A stretch of DNA of 64,000 nt, from NCBI GenBank assembly GCA_037954665.1, contig JBBMOL010000023.1:310001-374000 (forward strand), in the 5' to 3' direction. Numbering within the stretch: position 1 is the stretch's first letter; every line of letters starts with the position of its first letter. Source of the DNA: Laguncularia racemosa. Its lineage: Eukaryota; Streptophyta; Magnoliopsida; Myrtales; Combretaceae. Positions 22,101 to 33,951 of the stretch are shown here, piece by piece. Both the position numbers and the translations under genes were made by a program. The notes beneath the pieces are model-generated. The model searched no databases. It had not been told where the DNA came from and saw only the letters and a list, made by a program, of their open reading frames with translations.

Positions 22101-23758
22101 ATTAAATTGTTGGCATATAGGTTCATAATTTAAAATTAACTCTTTGAACCTGGAATGGGAATTATTCTAGATAGAGAAGTGGGTTTACATAACAAGCTGC
22201 AAAATTATATTATAACATATCAATGAAGTTAAATTACAGAAGGAATTAATGAAGCACTACTACGAGGTAGACCAATATGATAAATCATAAAAACTGAAAT
22301 TACATACCACAAGAAGCTCCATTTCGCGACATGCAAATGGAAATGGGCTTTCGAAATCATAAAAAGGAAAAATGAAAAGAAATCTATGAAGAGGAAGAAT
22401 CAATACTCCATACCTTTGAAAGAAGCTGGATTTTATATCTAAAATTACCTTGGTATGTTTTCCTTCTTATGCATATAGTAATAGCTAGATAACATAGCCA
22501 CCAATATCAGCCTTATATAGTTAAAAGACTCCATAGATTCTCCATGTAACTAGTTGAGGTTTTGGTTCAATAGAATGATAAAATTCCATATACACTAGGT
22601 ATCTATATTGCCCGTTAACAAATTTTCATGTTTATCATTATTCAATCTACTTAACCCAATGAAATCATTTGTACACCTTATTCATGGTCTTCGGCTCCTA
22701 AAATATATAACAAGCATATAATAAAAATCATTTTCATATTCCATTTCATTTATTTTTCTTTTTTGTTTTTGCTTTACCCACTAAATTTATTGCGTGCATT
22801 TCAAATTAACCATTGTATTGGAACCTTTCCCTCTAAACTTAATTGTGGTGTTTCGCACACGAGCTTTGTGTCTTTGAACAATATTTACATCTACAATACC
22901 TATACCAACAGATATAATAAGGATTTCCGTAAGAAAATTAGAAGAGTTAAGTTTCTTACCTTATGTATATGCTATGAGAACGGAGACGATAGGCTTGACT
23001 TCGGCGACTTAAACGAGGAAAATGAAGAATGGTTTTGAATATATATATAGATTTTAAACAAATGGAAGGTGATCTTATCGGTCATTCCTCCCGAGATACT
23101 TTCGAGTTACTAATTCAATCCGGTAAATAATCCGCCCATTTATTACATGAATTCATAAAAAAATAAAAAATAAATTCACATTAATCAACCCAAAACTAGA
23201 AGATTTCAAACCAGTTCCCATTCATACATTTATGATCCAAAAAGCGATGGATCCAGATCGATTCATATACAAACCGATGACTACCTCCACCGACCGCATG
23301 CAACGTTATGTGTCTTTGAGTTGGTCATCTATTTTTAAGTTACTTGATTTTTATTTTTTTTTCGTTTGTTGTAATCATTAGCAATCACACAGCTGGTAGG
23401 CATTTATTCTATGCTGCTTTGATTCACCTGGTGTTACTTAGTATGACCAGCTTCCTCATTTGAATATATATATATATATATATAAATAGACTAGTTCCGT
23501 TTCATAAGTAGAGTTTTACCTACTTTCAATTAAATAATATAAATATACATGTATAATTATTGTATCTATAATATATACTCGATCCACTATTTTACTCTAA
23601 AGATATATCTACATTCATAAGCGTTGATTTGATAGGTCAATTAGTCCATTTCTAAAGTCTCATCATAATTCAGAGTTTGTTATTTGATTTTCTGACAAAT
23701 AATGAGCTATATCAATTAGCCTATGCTTATATGAAATAAAGCTTTTGTAGGCTTAATT
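19148..23758. other. AT-rich intergenic, no gene recognised
   Basis: This 4.6-kb stretch has only short open frames (for example 63 codons at 21566-21757 and 91 codons at 22763-23038). None has a recognisable domain, supporting splice context or codon bias. There are A-runs near 19810 and 19908, a TCACGTGT motif near 19226, and a (TA)n run at 23464-23484. I see no feature with borders. Confidence 0.5.
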
Positions 23759-23898
23759 TTAAGAAACAAAAATAATAATTAAACGTAAGAAAAAAAAAAA
23801 GATTGAAAAAATTTGTACACCGTAACTACCTAGCTAACTAGACTAAGACTAATCGAAAGCTAATACAAACCTAAAATGAGTAGAAAATTGAACATATT
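23759..23898. mobile_element. Left part of a split MITE (same family as 18608-19147)
   Basis: Aligns with the middle of the complete MITE. Shared blocks include GATTGAAAAAATT/GGTTGAAAAAATT, GACTAATCGAAAGCTAATAC/GATTAATCTAAACTTAATAC, and GAGTAGAAAATTGAAC/GATAGAAAATTTAAC. It breaks at ATATT (23894-23898), where the compound insertion begins. Confidence 0.65.
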
Positions 23899-23989
23899 TA
23901 TAACATCCTAGAACCTCGATACATACAGCCCACCACGTATTGCTATGGGTGAGTAGATAATCTTCTTGTATAGGATATCCATCCATACC

Positions 23990-24453
23990 TAAGGATGTAA
24001 CCAGGGCAGGTTGTACTAGGATATCCATCTCGACCGACTCGATAAAAACCTTATAGGGTTTAGGATATGAAATAAAATCTGATAAGGTTTAGAGTCATGT
24101 TATGAGATTTAGAAAAAATCCGATGGGAAAACCCAACTCAATTTTTTAAATAATAAATTAATATTATAATTTATAATCAATATATTTTATTTTATCATTA
24201 CTATATTTTAATGAATATATTTTTATATTTAATTTTTCTTTTCTTTCTATCACAAGTAAATTAATAATAAATTAAATAAATGACATATGAAAATAAGTTG
24301 AATTATGAAAAAAAAAAAAAAAGATTTAATCGCCATTCGAGTTGAGTCGGGTTGAGTTAGGTTCGAGTTACTTTATTTGTTAATTGGGTCAAGTAAAAAA
24401 AAAATACCCTATCAGGTTCAGGTTTCAATAAACCCGACCCGTTTACATTCTTA
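23990..24453. mobile_element. hAT-like non-autonomous element, 464 bp
   Basis: The exact 8-bp duplication TCCATACC lies at 23982-23989 and 24454-24461. The left end TAAGGATGTAACCAGGGCAG and the complement of the right end TAAGAATGTAAACGGGTCGG form terminal inverted repeats of the well-known plant hAT MITE type. The interior is AT-rich and non-coding, with a poly-A run near 24309. Confidence 0.85.
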
Positions 24454-24529
24454 TCCATACCCTACTTGCTTGAGTAAGTTCTAAATGATTATTAAGGATT
24501 ATAAGATAAATTTAAAGTATAGATTTTTC

Positions 24530-25100
24530 TAAACTAGCTCTTATAACCTCTCCGCCCCCTATAACCATCATGGAACTTGCCTTCTAAGGTATATAAGGTA
24601 TAAGTTCCATAGTACTCTATAATCATTTTATAAAGAATTATTAAATAATATTAGTAAATAAATAATAACATTATATTTTTCAACCAATAAATGTTTTAGT
24701 TAAAAATTAAAAAAAAAAATCCAAACTCATAAGTTAATAACTTTAAACAGTTAAACCTAATCTTTCATCTCTTATTTTATGTTTTCTATTCTTTCTCATT
24801 TGCTAAATAGATCACGTAAACTTGAAATAGTGATGATATGAAAAAATACTTCTTCTTCTTCTTCTTTTTTTATTTCACATATTTATTATAGGTTTTACAT
24901 ATGAGATGCTTATAATATCACATGTAAATTACTTTTTTAATATAACATGAACATGAAACTTATATATATATAAAAGAAAAATTATAGATTCTATAGTATA
25001 CCTTATACCTTATAGGTTTTACATGGTACAAGTTTTAGGATGGTTTCAAGATGCTATAAGGTAGATTCTCATTCCAAAATTTGGAAACCCATACCTTATA
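24530..25100. repeat. Possible MITE with imperfect inverted ends
   Basis: The left block around ATAACCATCATGGAACTTG followed by AAGGTATATAAGGTATA (24561-24602) resembles, as complement, the right block ending near 25060 (AAACCATCCTAAAACTTG, CTATAAGGTATAAGGTATA). Borders and target duplication are not clear. Confidence 0.35.
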
Positions 25101-28100
25101 AGTTAAGGTAAGCATAGACTTCAAATCCTACCCTTTCTATACATGCTATCCTATATGTCATCATTGAGTAGTGATTCATTAAGGCTCAAAAATCAACTAA
25201 TTATCTCCAAGCATCTATAATAACTACAAATACATACTAGTAGAATCTCCAAACAAACAATGCTGAATGATTCATATGAGTCACAATCTATAACCACAAT
25301 GATAATAATTGACTAGATCAACTAGAGTCTATAGCTCCTATAGAAACTATGTGTAAAACCTGGCAAAATAAAAAAAGGAAATAATAAATAATAAGCAAGG
25401 GTTAGTAACTTTAGTTAAATTGAGAGGCAATCTTAGAAATTCAAGAAGTTTAAAACTCCCGTGGAAGTTTCTTTTCCCCCTCTCCTTTTCTTTTATTTCT
25501 TCCTATATGCTCTTGTGTTAGTTTTCTAGCTCCAGTAGTTCCTCACCCTTCATCTTTGCAAATCAACACCAAAGCATAAGGTAAACTTAATGCATGTTTC
25601 CTCTTTTTTTGTTTTATGTTCATTTGTTTTGTAGTAACACACATAAGGGGGATGTAAGGTTGGTTAATGCACAATTTCTTGAAATATAAGGATCTCGAAT
25701 TCATATTAAGGGAGTTTTAATCCGATAAGTTGATGCTAATTGTGTGAAACTTGTAGTTTGTGAATCTTGATGATCAATGTACATCAAATTGGGTAGAGAA
25801 TTGCTAAATTTTGTGTGTAATAGAAAAATCTAGGGATACAAAGGTAGGAAAAGTGAAATATAAGGATACATAGGTGGTGTTCCTACCTATGATGTGTGCA
25901 AGCACATTTAGATAAGAAAAACACGAATATGAAGCTTTGTTTTTTAAATGAATTTTTTTAAGGTTGAGAGGTACACGAGAAGGAACATGCCCTTGTTTCT
26001 TACTCATGTAGGTTGTGTTCAAGTACATGTCTACTTCATGTCTTCCTAGAGAGTTACATGAGCAAGAAAATACCCGTGTTCCCACCTGTGTTGCTTGTAC
26101 CTCTTGCCAACACATTGTTTTACTTTACTTATCGATTTCTAATGTTTTCAATTGTTAAACAAATAGATTTAAGTTTTGTTTAGCTTAGCTAGGGTCTTAA
26201 GTGTATGTTGTTTATAATGTTTACTAGGTTTAAATCTAAAAGTTAAGATTGTGTGAAAGTGTAGACATCATGTACGGGTTTACTCTATGAGTTGCTTATA
26301 TGTGCTAGAATTAAGAACTAAATGAACTTAAATCTTATCTATTTAATAATCACTTATTGTTTGTGCATGACTTGGCTTAAGGCTCAAAAGTAATAGAATC
26401 TTAAGGGGGCAACTCAGTGATCTTTGTGTGACATTATCCTTAGTGAAGTCACACATTAAAATGATTTGAGTAGATTTTAGGATGATTCATGGGTATTAAG
26501 ATTGAGAGTGATAGTTTCCAATACTATAGTATCGGGCTGGTGGTGGTAATATACAAAATGTATTTGTTATGTATATATAATTATACAAAAAGATTTTGTG
26601 AGGCCATGAGTACCTTTGTTTGTGATTGATGAACTTAAATAAAGATGATTAACTAGTTATGAGTTATGTAATTGCATTTAATGTATATGACTATGTGAGT
26701 ATTGCGATAATGTGATATACACATGTGTTTGTGGGTAATTCATATTAGGTATTAGCTCACCCCGTTGTGGAACTTTCTTTTCAGGTGTAGGTATAAACAA
26801 TGATGCTAGCTTCAACTTAGAGAGAGTTGAGTATTTGCAGGATGACATAGATGTTGAATACTTATATTATTATGAAGATTAGAAGTTAGTCAAAGTAGCT
26901 TAGTGGACAATCTTTTTTTTTTTTTTTTTTGCTTGTATAAGTTGTACTTCTTCATGGAGATGAGACTTTAGATCTAGTTAACCTTTTAAGTTCTGATCTT
27001 ATAGTTAGTGTTAGAGCCATCTAGGACTCCAGTCCTACGTATCAATTTAGTTTATCATGTTATGTTTTTATGTAGTTTATGGTTTAGAAGGAGTGATGAT
27101 ATGCCACTCACTCATGTAATGGTTGATCTATGTTACTTGAGTTTGATGTTTTATTCTAGTATTTGTGAATTTTTGATAGGTCAAGAGTTTTAGTGTGCCA
27201 CTAACTAGAAGTGACATGTAACGGGTTATAGCATTTGAGATTCCAAAGTGTTACACTGTCATAGTAATATAGACATAAAACAAATCAGTATATAATGGTA
27301 ACAAGAAGCCATCTTCACAACAAATTATTAGAACTAACATTATTGACCATCCATCTCCCATAGGCACTAGTCTACACAAATATACATGAACTCTACATCA
27401 TCACTCAAATCTTGATAAGCATCCCCACTTTTCTCATCATAGACTACAATCTCGTCAAAAAGTCCCTACAGTAGAAAAAGAAGTCCCATAAAGGGGTGAG
27501 CCATTGCTTTGTATGTATCTACGAACAATCACACAAGCTATGCAGTTATAAAATCATGAGTGGATATGTAACAGATCTACCACAATCAATTGGTTAATTA
27601 TCCTTTGTTTAAACGTTACATACAATACACTTTTAGCGTCATAGGACCTGAGGTAACATAAGACTTTGAACATGCATATATAATATATACATATACAAAA
27701 TTTGATATTCCTTAACACTCGTTAGTCTATGAGTCAACCTAAATTCAACCTAGATCTATGCAAGTCATTTTGGTATTCAGCTCTACATAAGGAAAATGCT
27801 ACATAGAAATAATTAGGATGTCACTTTAAAATCAATTGTACTCCCATTCCCTCAAGCCCATCCATGCACAAGCAACAATTATTTTTAAGCTAGATATATC
27901 TTAAATCCATTTAGATTCTAACTTGATAAGCATAATGAGCAAACATGGTATACACATAATTGAAATGGTTGTCTTGGCATATATTGAAGTCTTACTACTT
28001 CTATCTCTTGATAAACAATCATGAAAACAATTGCTCAATATTTTTTTTATTAAGTACAATACATACCTAAATACATCCTACCTCTCTAACTCACACTCAA

Positions 28101-29195
28101 AACTTTCTTAATGATTCTTATCATTTTTCTTATTTTTGTTCAAGTTTATAAAAATGTTAATAAAGGTTTAGAAAATGAGGATAATTAAGAATCTTGGTAA
28201 TTTATTTTATTAATTTTTTTTAAACTAAGCTTTATTGTTATATATATTAAATTAACACAAGTCTTCATTCAATGGCAATTATATTTAATAAATAATACAA
28301 TTCAATTAATAAATAAAGTGGCTTAAATAATAATAATAATAATAATAAAAGAAAGTAACTTAATAAGTCTCATGCCATGTTCACTATCACTATTTAGATG
28401 ATATCTGTTATACCAGTCAAATGGTGCAGGGGAACATTTGTTGCCCCAAAACCCCTATCATCTAAAGGGTAAAGAACTTACTAGCTAAATAGTTCACCTT
28501 AGCATTATGTTCTCTACTCTATCCCTATTGTTAGGATGGTGTAGTGGCTAGCATTTGGAGAGTAGCCTTCTATTCTATAGATTTTTGCAAAACTCCATCT
28601 TCATAGATACGCACATTGCTAACAAACTTTTAAAACCTACACTTTAGGCAATCTTTTCTCTTCTTCTACTACACCACTAAATTTCCAAACATCATAACAA
28701 ACAATTTAGAATCATTTGATTCTATTACCGGAAGAAAATGAAAAATTTACCCTTTCTAAAGAATATTGTACATTCCTAATATTTTTCTCTATTTTGCGCT
28801 CAAATCACCAAGAATTACTATGGATAACAATAGAAGTTAGATGCTTCTCTACCCACCACATTGTGTGCATAAGGGGTAATGAAACTTACCACGGAATTTT
28901 CTTAATAGTGTTTTTTTTTTTTTTTTTTGTGGTTGTTCTCCATGGATATGCCAAGATTCTACTTCCATACCTAAAGTCAATATTAGTCCTTCCAAATAAA
29001 GAATTTTTTTGTAGAAAAGGCTTATAATCAAGTTTCCCTTTCTTTTGGTCTTTTCTTGGTTTCATTGTATGGTTAAGGAACTATCTGGAGGAAAGAAACT
29101 ACATAAGGAAGATGGAGAAAAGAGAAAAGGAGGAAAATACATATTAGGCTTAACCTTAAAATAAAATACCCTATTACATTATTCTAGGTATTTCA

Positions 29196-29325
29196 ATATT
29201 TAATTGAAGTTTTATCTTTGTTAGGTTTTGAAAATGTCGATGACTAAAAAAAAAAAAGAATATTGAGGATTTAAATAAAAAAATTGATAAACATTAAAAA
29301 AGTATTTTTCTCAATTTATTATAAT
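29196..29325. mobile_element. Right part of the split MITE
   Basis: Continues the MITE after the compound insertion. TTTATCTTTGTTAGGTTTTG and AAAATGTCGATGAC correspond to TCATCTTTGTAAAGTTTTG and AAAATGATGAAGAC of the complete copy, followed by the same ATTTAAATAAAAAAA-type end. Confidence 0.65.
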
Positions 29326-29390
29326 TAAAAGACTAAGGTTGTTAAACATTATTGTAATAATCTTAAAAGATTGCTTTTATTAATAGCTTT

Positions 29391-29501
29391 TTTTTTTTTT
29401 TGGCTAACTATAATTATAACTGAAGGAGGGAAGAATTGAACTTAATCTATTTTACTTGTAGATTAGTATCTATGCCACTAGACTAAAAGGACATTGGCGA
29501 A
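29391..29501 (-). mobile_element. tRNA-derived SINE, minus strand
   Basis: The 15-bp direct repeat TTTATTAATAGCTTT at 29376-29390 and 29502-29516 flanks the unit. On the minus strand the unit has a box A-like TAGTCTAGTGG (about 29486-29476) and a box B-like AAGTTCAATTC, and ends in a run of A next to the left flank. Target duplication, internal RNA polymerase III boxes and the A tail are the three marks of a SINE. It is short (about 110 bp) for the class. Confidence 0.72.
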
Positions 29502-29516
29502 TTTATTAATAGCTTT

Positions 29517-30674
29517 GAGTTGCTGGTAATAATTTAAGGTAAAGGTGGTAGCTGATAGTTGATAGTGATGGTTGATCATCGCAAAAAAATGTCAATGGAA
29601 CATTTTTAAAACAAGGAAATTAATTTTTTTCAATTTTCAATTAATATTTTCTATGATCATTAACCATTACTTTTAGCTATTAACTAACCAAAATTGCTAC
29701 AATTTGTAACCTCTTAAAAGTATTGCAATAACATTTGGTAATCACAAAACTTTAATAATTACAAATATAAAAAAGGTTTGAAAAATATTTTTAGTGAAAC
29801 AAGCACACTTGAGAAATCCACTTCCATAAATGCAATGGGAATAGGTACATGGAAAGTTTGTATGTGCTAAATTCAATCAAATTTTTCATATATTTAATTG
29901 AGTCATTTAAGTCATCTAAGTTTATTTTAAAATTCAATCAAGTTCACTACTTATTTATCTACTTCATGTTTGAATTGTTGTACCAAGTAAATCATTTTGG
30001 TAGTGATTGGCTTTCATCATTTTATGGTACTGAACTTGACAAAATCTTTAGTTCTTTATTTGGTTTACATTATGGATCAATTCACTATACAAAATAGGCC
30101 TTAAGATATTGTAGAAAACCTAAAAAATTTATATCGTATATTTTATGATACAAAAATTTATTTTAATGGATGAAATAAACACATTTTCAAAACCTAAAAA
30201 ATAACCATATATCATTATTCTTTTTACTATTATGTCTGCATAGGGGTTCTTCTATATGTTCTTATGTTGATCCTAAAGATAAACCTATATTATCACAAAA
30301 ATTTGTGTCTTATACTACAAAACCAAATATTATATAAGATGATTGTATTGTATTGTTTTTCTTATATAATGCTATCATGTTTTCCCTATGTCATTAGCAC
30401 TAACACCACCATCACTTTAGTATTTTTATTGTGTTTAGACATAAATACGAGGGACTTATTGTGAATTGTGATATAATATAAATGAATTAACTAAATATGT
30501 TATTATTAATATAAAAATTAAGTGATAATTGTGAATAAACTCCATAAAAAATTGATTAACTACACGTAGAGTCTTAAACCTTTGACATGTGATTAATACT
30601 ATAAATAGAGACTTTTTTACTTCATGTTCACTTAAGAGGAATTACTATTCCATTACCCTCATATTTTATATAAA
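29517..30674. other. AT-rich intergenic, nothing recognised
   Basis: The open frames at 29849-30097 and 30264-30464 are AT-rich, with no domain and no codon bias that I can see. I do not call a gene. Confidence 0.4.
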
Positions 30675-30686
30675 ATTGCTATTATG

Positions 30687-30952
30687 ATTTTTTTTTCCAA
30701 TAAGAAATTTTGGGTGGCTTCAGCTCTAATCACTGCCTCAGGATGTAGAGTGCTACCCTTTATTTTTTGAGTGCTTGGCTCTGACACATCGTGCCCTTTG
30801 CCCTTTATTTTTTTAGTGCTTGGCTCTAACACATCATATCCTTTAGGGGTGGGGTATAGCAAACTATCAACAAATCCTAAATTTGGCAATGGGGTTCGAA
30901 TCTTGCTCTTCTAATAGACTAATACCCTCCCTTACCAATTGAGCCAACGACT
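30687..30952 (-). mobile_element. tRNA-derived SINE with internal ~47-bp duplication
   Basis: On the minus strand the unit begins near 30950 with TTGGCTCAATTGGTAAGGGA (box A TGGCTCAATTGG) and has GATTCGAACCCC as box B. It ends in an A run next to the left flank. The flanks ATTGCTATTATG (30675-30686) and ATTGACTATTATG (30953-30965) are a target duplication with one extra base. Inside, a ~47-bp block containing GAGTGCTTGGCTCTGACACA / TAGTGCTTGGCTCTAACACA occurs twice in tandem (about 30757-30850). Confidence 0.7.
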
Positions 30953-30965
30953 ATTGACTATTATG

Positions 30966-31669
30966 GTATTTACTTCACTAAATGGTAATTCCCAATCAAT
31001 TGTTATTTAATAGCCCATCTATCATCTTTACCATAAATACTCTATCATTATAAATTATGTTAAGTCTATATTAGTTATAAAAAGTAAGAAAGAATAGAGA
31101 TTCTAAGGATATAATAGATAATTTATTTTTTGTTTTTGTTTTTGTTTTATTCATTATTTATTTTGTGTCAACTAAACAAAATAATAAACATGTAAAACCA
31201 TCCCTGTCCTTGGTCTTTAGCATCAAATCCAAGACAAATGATCCACTTTTTGAGTTTCTTAAGGAATGTGAAAAAAGTCTTATACCATTTGGGGTCCTTT
31301 ACGAAGGAGCCTAAAAATTTGCATTAAAACTCTTTTTTTTTTTTTTTTGACAAAAGTGATAAATAGATATAAATTTTGAAAATTTTAAGGAACTCTCATC
31401 AATGATTTAGGGATAAAGTGATGAGGTTATTAAGGAGAAGAGGTCCTTAAGGTATTGATGTTGTATTAGAAACCCCAAATGGAGTCCATAGGAATGGGAT
31501 GGTTTGATAGCTATTATACATCTATTCAATTCCAATTAAATTATAATTCAATTCTCTCATAAGTGAATAGATTGTTGGAGTTTTAGCAACTATTTAAAAG
31601 TTTATATATACATCTTTAAAATATATAACAAGATAAATGAGTGAGCTGACTAAATATTAGGATAAGAAT
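30966..31669. other. AT-rich intergenic, nothing recognised
   Basis: Contains a T-run at 31331-31347 and no convincing open frame or element border. Confidence 0.4.
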
Positions 31670-31677
31670 ATAAAACT

Positions 31678-32368
31678 AGTGTTGTCAGGCTCAAACCAGG
31701 GGTTTGACCCAAACATGTTAGAGTGTTAAGGGTCAATGGGTCAAATCAAGTAGATAAAAATTTTAAAACATAAGTTATATTTTAAATATAAGAGAAAATA
31801 AATGTGAAATTATGCAATTAAATCCATAACTACATTAAATCCATCTATTATTATTAAATAAATACAAAATATGAATCTTATATGGTATATAGGTCCACAT
31901 AATCAAAATTTATATCAAATCTAAATCAATTTAAAGAACGATAAAAGAGTCGGAACTATACATTGTCAAACTCAAAACCATAAATTTAAATAAGAAATAT
32001 ACTAAAGGTAAGTAAAGGACTAAAGGTAAACAATATATTAATAAATACCATTCAATGTACTAAGTATTCATAAGTGACAATGAAATATATTAATATAACA
32101 TTGCTTTGTTATGTTGGCTATGTATAGTAAATGCTTTTACTTATCTTCATGTCATTTTGCTTATTCGGTCAAAGCTGGACCATTTTGTTTTGCATTATTT
32201 TTAAAAAAAATTTGTTGCATTTTGACCTATTGGACTTGGTAAGGTCGACAAGGTTTGGCCGATTCAACTAAAAAATGGGTTTTTTTCAATGTACTGACTC
32301 AGTTTACAGCTTGATTCTAGTTTAACCCAATTGAATCGGCTGTGTTAATCCAGGTTTGACAAGCATGT
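31678..32368. mobile_element. hAT-like non-autonomous element, 691 bp
   Basis: The flanks ATAAAACT (31670-31677) and GTAAAACT (32369-32376) match at 7 of 8 bases. The ends AGTGTTGTCAGGCTCAAACC and, as complement, ACATGCTTGTCAAACCTGG are imperfect inverted repeats. The interior is AT-rich with TGGGTCAA- and TTGACC-type sub-terminal blocks. No coding sequence. A fragment of a related copy lies inverted at 33060-33180. Confidence 0.55.
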
Positions 32369-32385
32369 GTAAAACTCCTGGTGGC

Positions 32386-32386
32386 T

Positions 32387-32420
<34 letters not shown>

Positions 32421-32433
32421 GAGAGAGAGAAAA
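32386..32433 (+). repeat. A-run and (GAAAA)n/(GA)n microsatellite
   Basis: A run of A is followed by GAAAA repeats and a short GA run. Confidence 0.85.
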
Positions 32434-33059
32434 TATAAAACTAATATGATAAGCTTTATAAAAGAATTTGTCGTATGAAAATTATTCTAAAGATTGTAAA
32501 GGTATTTTCAATGTTTATAGATTTTTTATAAGAGAAACAAGAAATTAAAGATATGTTTAAAAATTCTAAAGAGAAATCACACAAAACCTAAACTATCTAT
32601 AAGTTTTTAATGAGTAGAGTGCCACACTAGAAGAATTACAAACTAAAAGTGTAAGGTTGATAGCAATAATTCGACACACGAACTGATAAGATTATAAACT
32701 ATAAGAGTAAAGATTGTAATAATGTAAATAAAGAATTCTTTTGTTCAAGAAAACTGACAATTTTAGCAAACAAGAAGTACTCACGGGATTTAAGTGGAAA
32801 GGGATAAATTGAACAAGTATGGTCATCCCCTATTGGGATGTACTATTAAACCTAAATTGAGGATATCTGCTAAGAACTATGGTAGAGTAATTTGTGAATG
32901 TCTTCATAGTGGAATTGACTTTACGAAGGATGATGAGAACGTGAACTCACAATCATTTATGCATTAGAGAGACCATTTCTTATTTTCTGCCAAAGGCATT
33001 AATAAAATTTTCCTTAACAATTCTAAGTGTATAGATACAAATTTATTCACTTAAAATAT

Positions 33060-33180
33060 GAATAATGCTTAAAACTAATCTTTATCTAAATTTAATTTCT
33101 CTTATATTTAAAATATAACTTATTTTTTAATTTTTTTTTTGTTTACTTGATTCAACCTATTAACCCTTAATGCTCTAAAT
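33060..33180 (-). mobile_element. Inverted fragment related to the 31678 hAT-like element
   Basis: The block TCTCTTATATTTAAAATATA with ACTTATTTT, then TTTACTTGATTCAACC and TTAACCCTTAATGCTCTAA, is the near-complement of about 31715-31810. The terminal part is missing. Confidence 0.6.
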
Positions 33181-33723
33181 TACTAAAAAAAAATATCTAT
33201 TTAAAGAAACCAGCGTAAATTAGCGCATTTAGTGGGTTCATAGGTAAGGATCACAGATGTAAACCTTGACTGTGCTCCTCTTTAAGGCTTTAATTTTCAA
33301 TCAACTTTACCTGGAAAATCATGGCATGGTTCACGGTTGTGTTTCAAACTATGACCCTTTCTATCTCCTCGTTATTTTCAATCAAACTGCAAGATCACAG
33401 CATGTGATCATGATGGTGAACCTCTTTAACTTTTCCTAAATGTCTTAACACTTCCACTATCTTCATTATAGACCTTCACTCTAGCAAATTAAAGTTGTTA
33501 TTTCACCAGTTCCAAATGTATGAAGCTAAAAACCTTTCAAAAATGGCTTATCATCATTATTCTTAAGATTATTAATAATTCTTCAAACCAAATTGTGAAA
33601 TCCCTGTGCTCTTATTCTTATGGTAGGATCATGATACCTATAAAAACCTTTTGCAATGGAAAAAAGATTTACAACTCGTTCACTTGGAGGGAATGGCTAA
33701 GTGAACTAGACCTACAATTAGGA

Positions 33724-33933
33724 TTGTTGATATTACGCACAACAAAAATCAAAATCAATCTTAATTCCAACTAGTGCGTAACATCTGGTAAGGAATTAGC
33801 TCTTCTTTTCTATCTATTGTTCACACAAATTAAGGTTCCATTTTCACTTTAGCGTTCACACCCCGATTGATTAGAAATTAGTTCCTCGTCATGTCATCTT
33901 TGATTTATATTGCAATCCACTTTGAGCACATCA
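33724..33933 (+). repeat. Truncated 5' LTR of the outer non-autonomous gypsy element
   Basis: About 210 bp match the end of the LTR at 41340-41540, including GGTAAGGAATTAGCTC, TCTATTGTTCAC, and the terminal TTTGAGCACATCA. The first 34 bp (33724-33757) are the exact reverse complement of the corresponding bases in the other LTR (see findings). Upstream of 33724 the two copies do not align, so the 5' part of this LTR has been lost or rearranged. Confidence 0.75.
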
Positions 33934-33938
33934 TAATT

Positions 33939-33951
33939 TTAGTATCAGAGC
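33939..33951 (+). other. Decayed tRNA-iMet primer binding site
   Basis: TTAGTATCAGAGC, six bases after the LTR end, differs from TGGTATCAGAGC only at its first bases. It fixes the + orientation of the outer element. Confidence 0.7.

Larger units (their letters stand above)
23899..29195. mobile_element. 5.3-kb compound LTR-like insertion inside the MITE
   Basis: The MITE copy is interrupted exactly between ATATT (23894-23898) and ATATT (29196-29200), and the complete MITE at 18608 shows the empty site. The insert starts TATAACATCCTAGAA and its right end, as complement, reads TGAAATACCTAGAATAATG, so the ends are imperfectly inverted. Inside, a + oriented LTR-like stretch shows TTAGCTCACCCCGTTGTGG near 26753 and ends GTGTTACA at 27254. 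Just beyond, the minus strand has a similar GGCTCACCCCTTTATGGG near 27510. This suggests two related LTRs facing each other, but their full alignment is not convincing. A hAT-like element and possibly another MITE are nested in it. No coding sequence was recognised. Confidence 0.5.

Noticed and set aside
22763..23038. 91-codon open frame in the gene-poor region
   Set aside because: AT-rich, no known motif, and no promoter or splice context that I can support.
25804..26115. 103-codon minus-strand frame
   Set aside because: It lies inside the compound LTR-like insertion and shows no domain.
28716..29027. 103-codon + strand frame with poly-Phe
   Set aside because: Driven by a T-run at 28912-28929; no domain.
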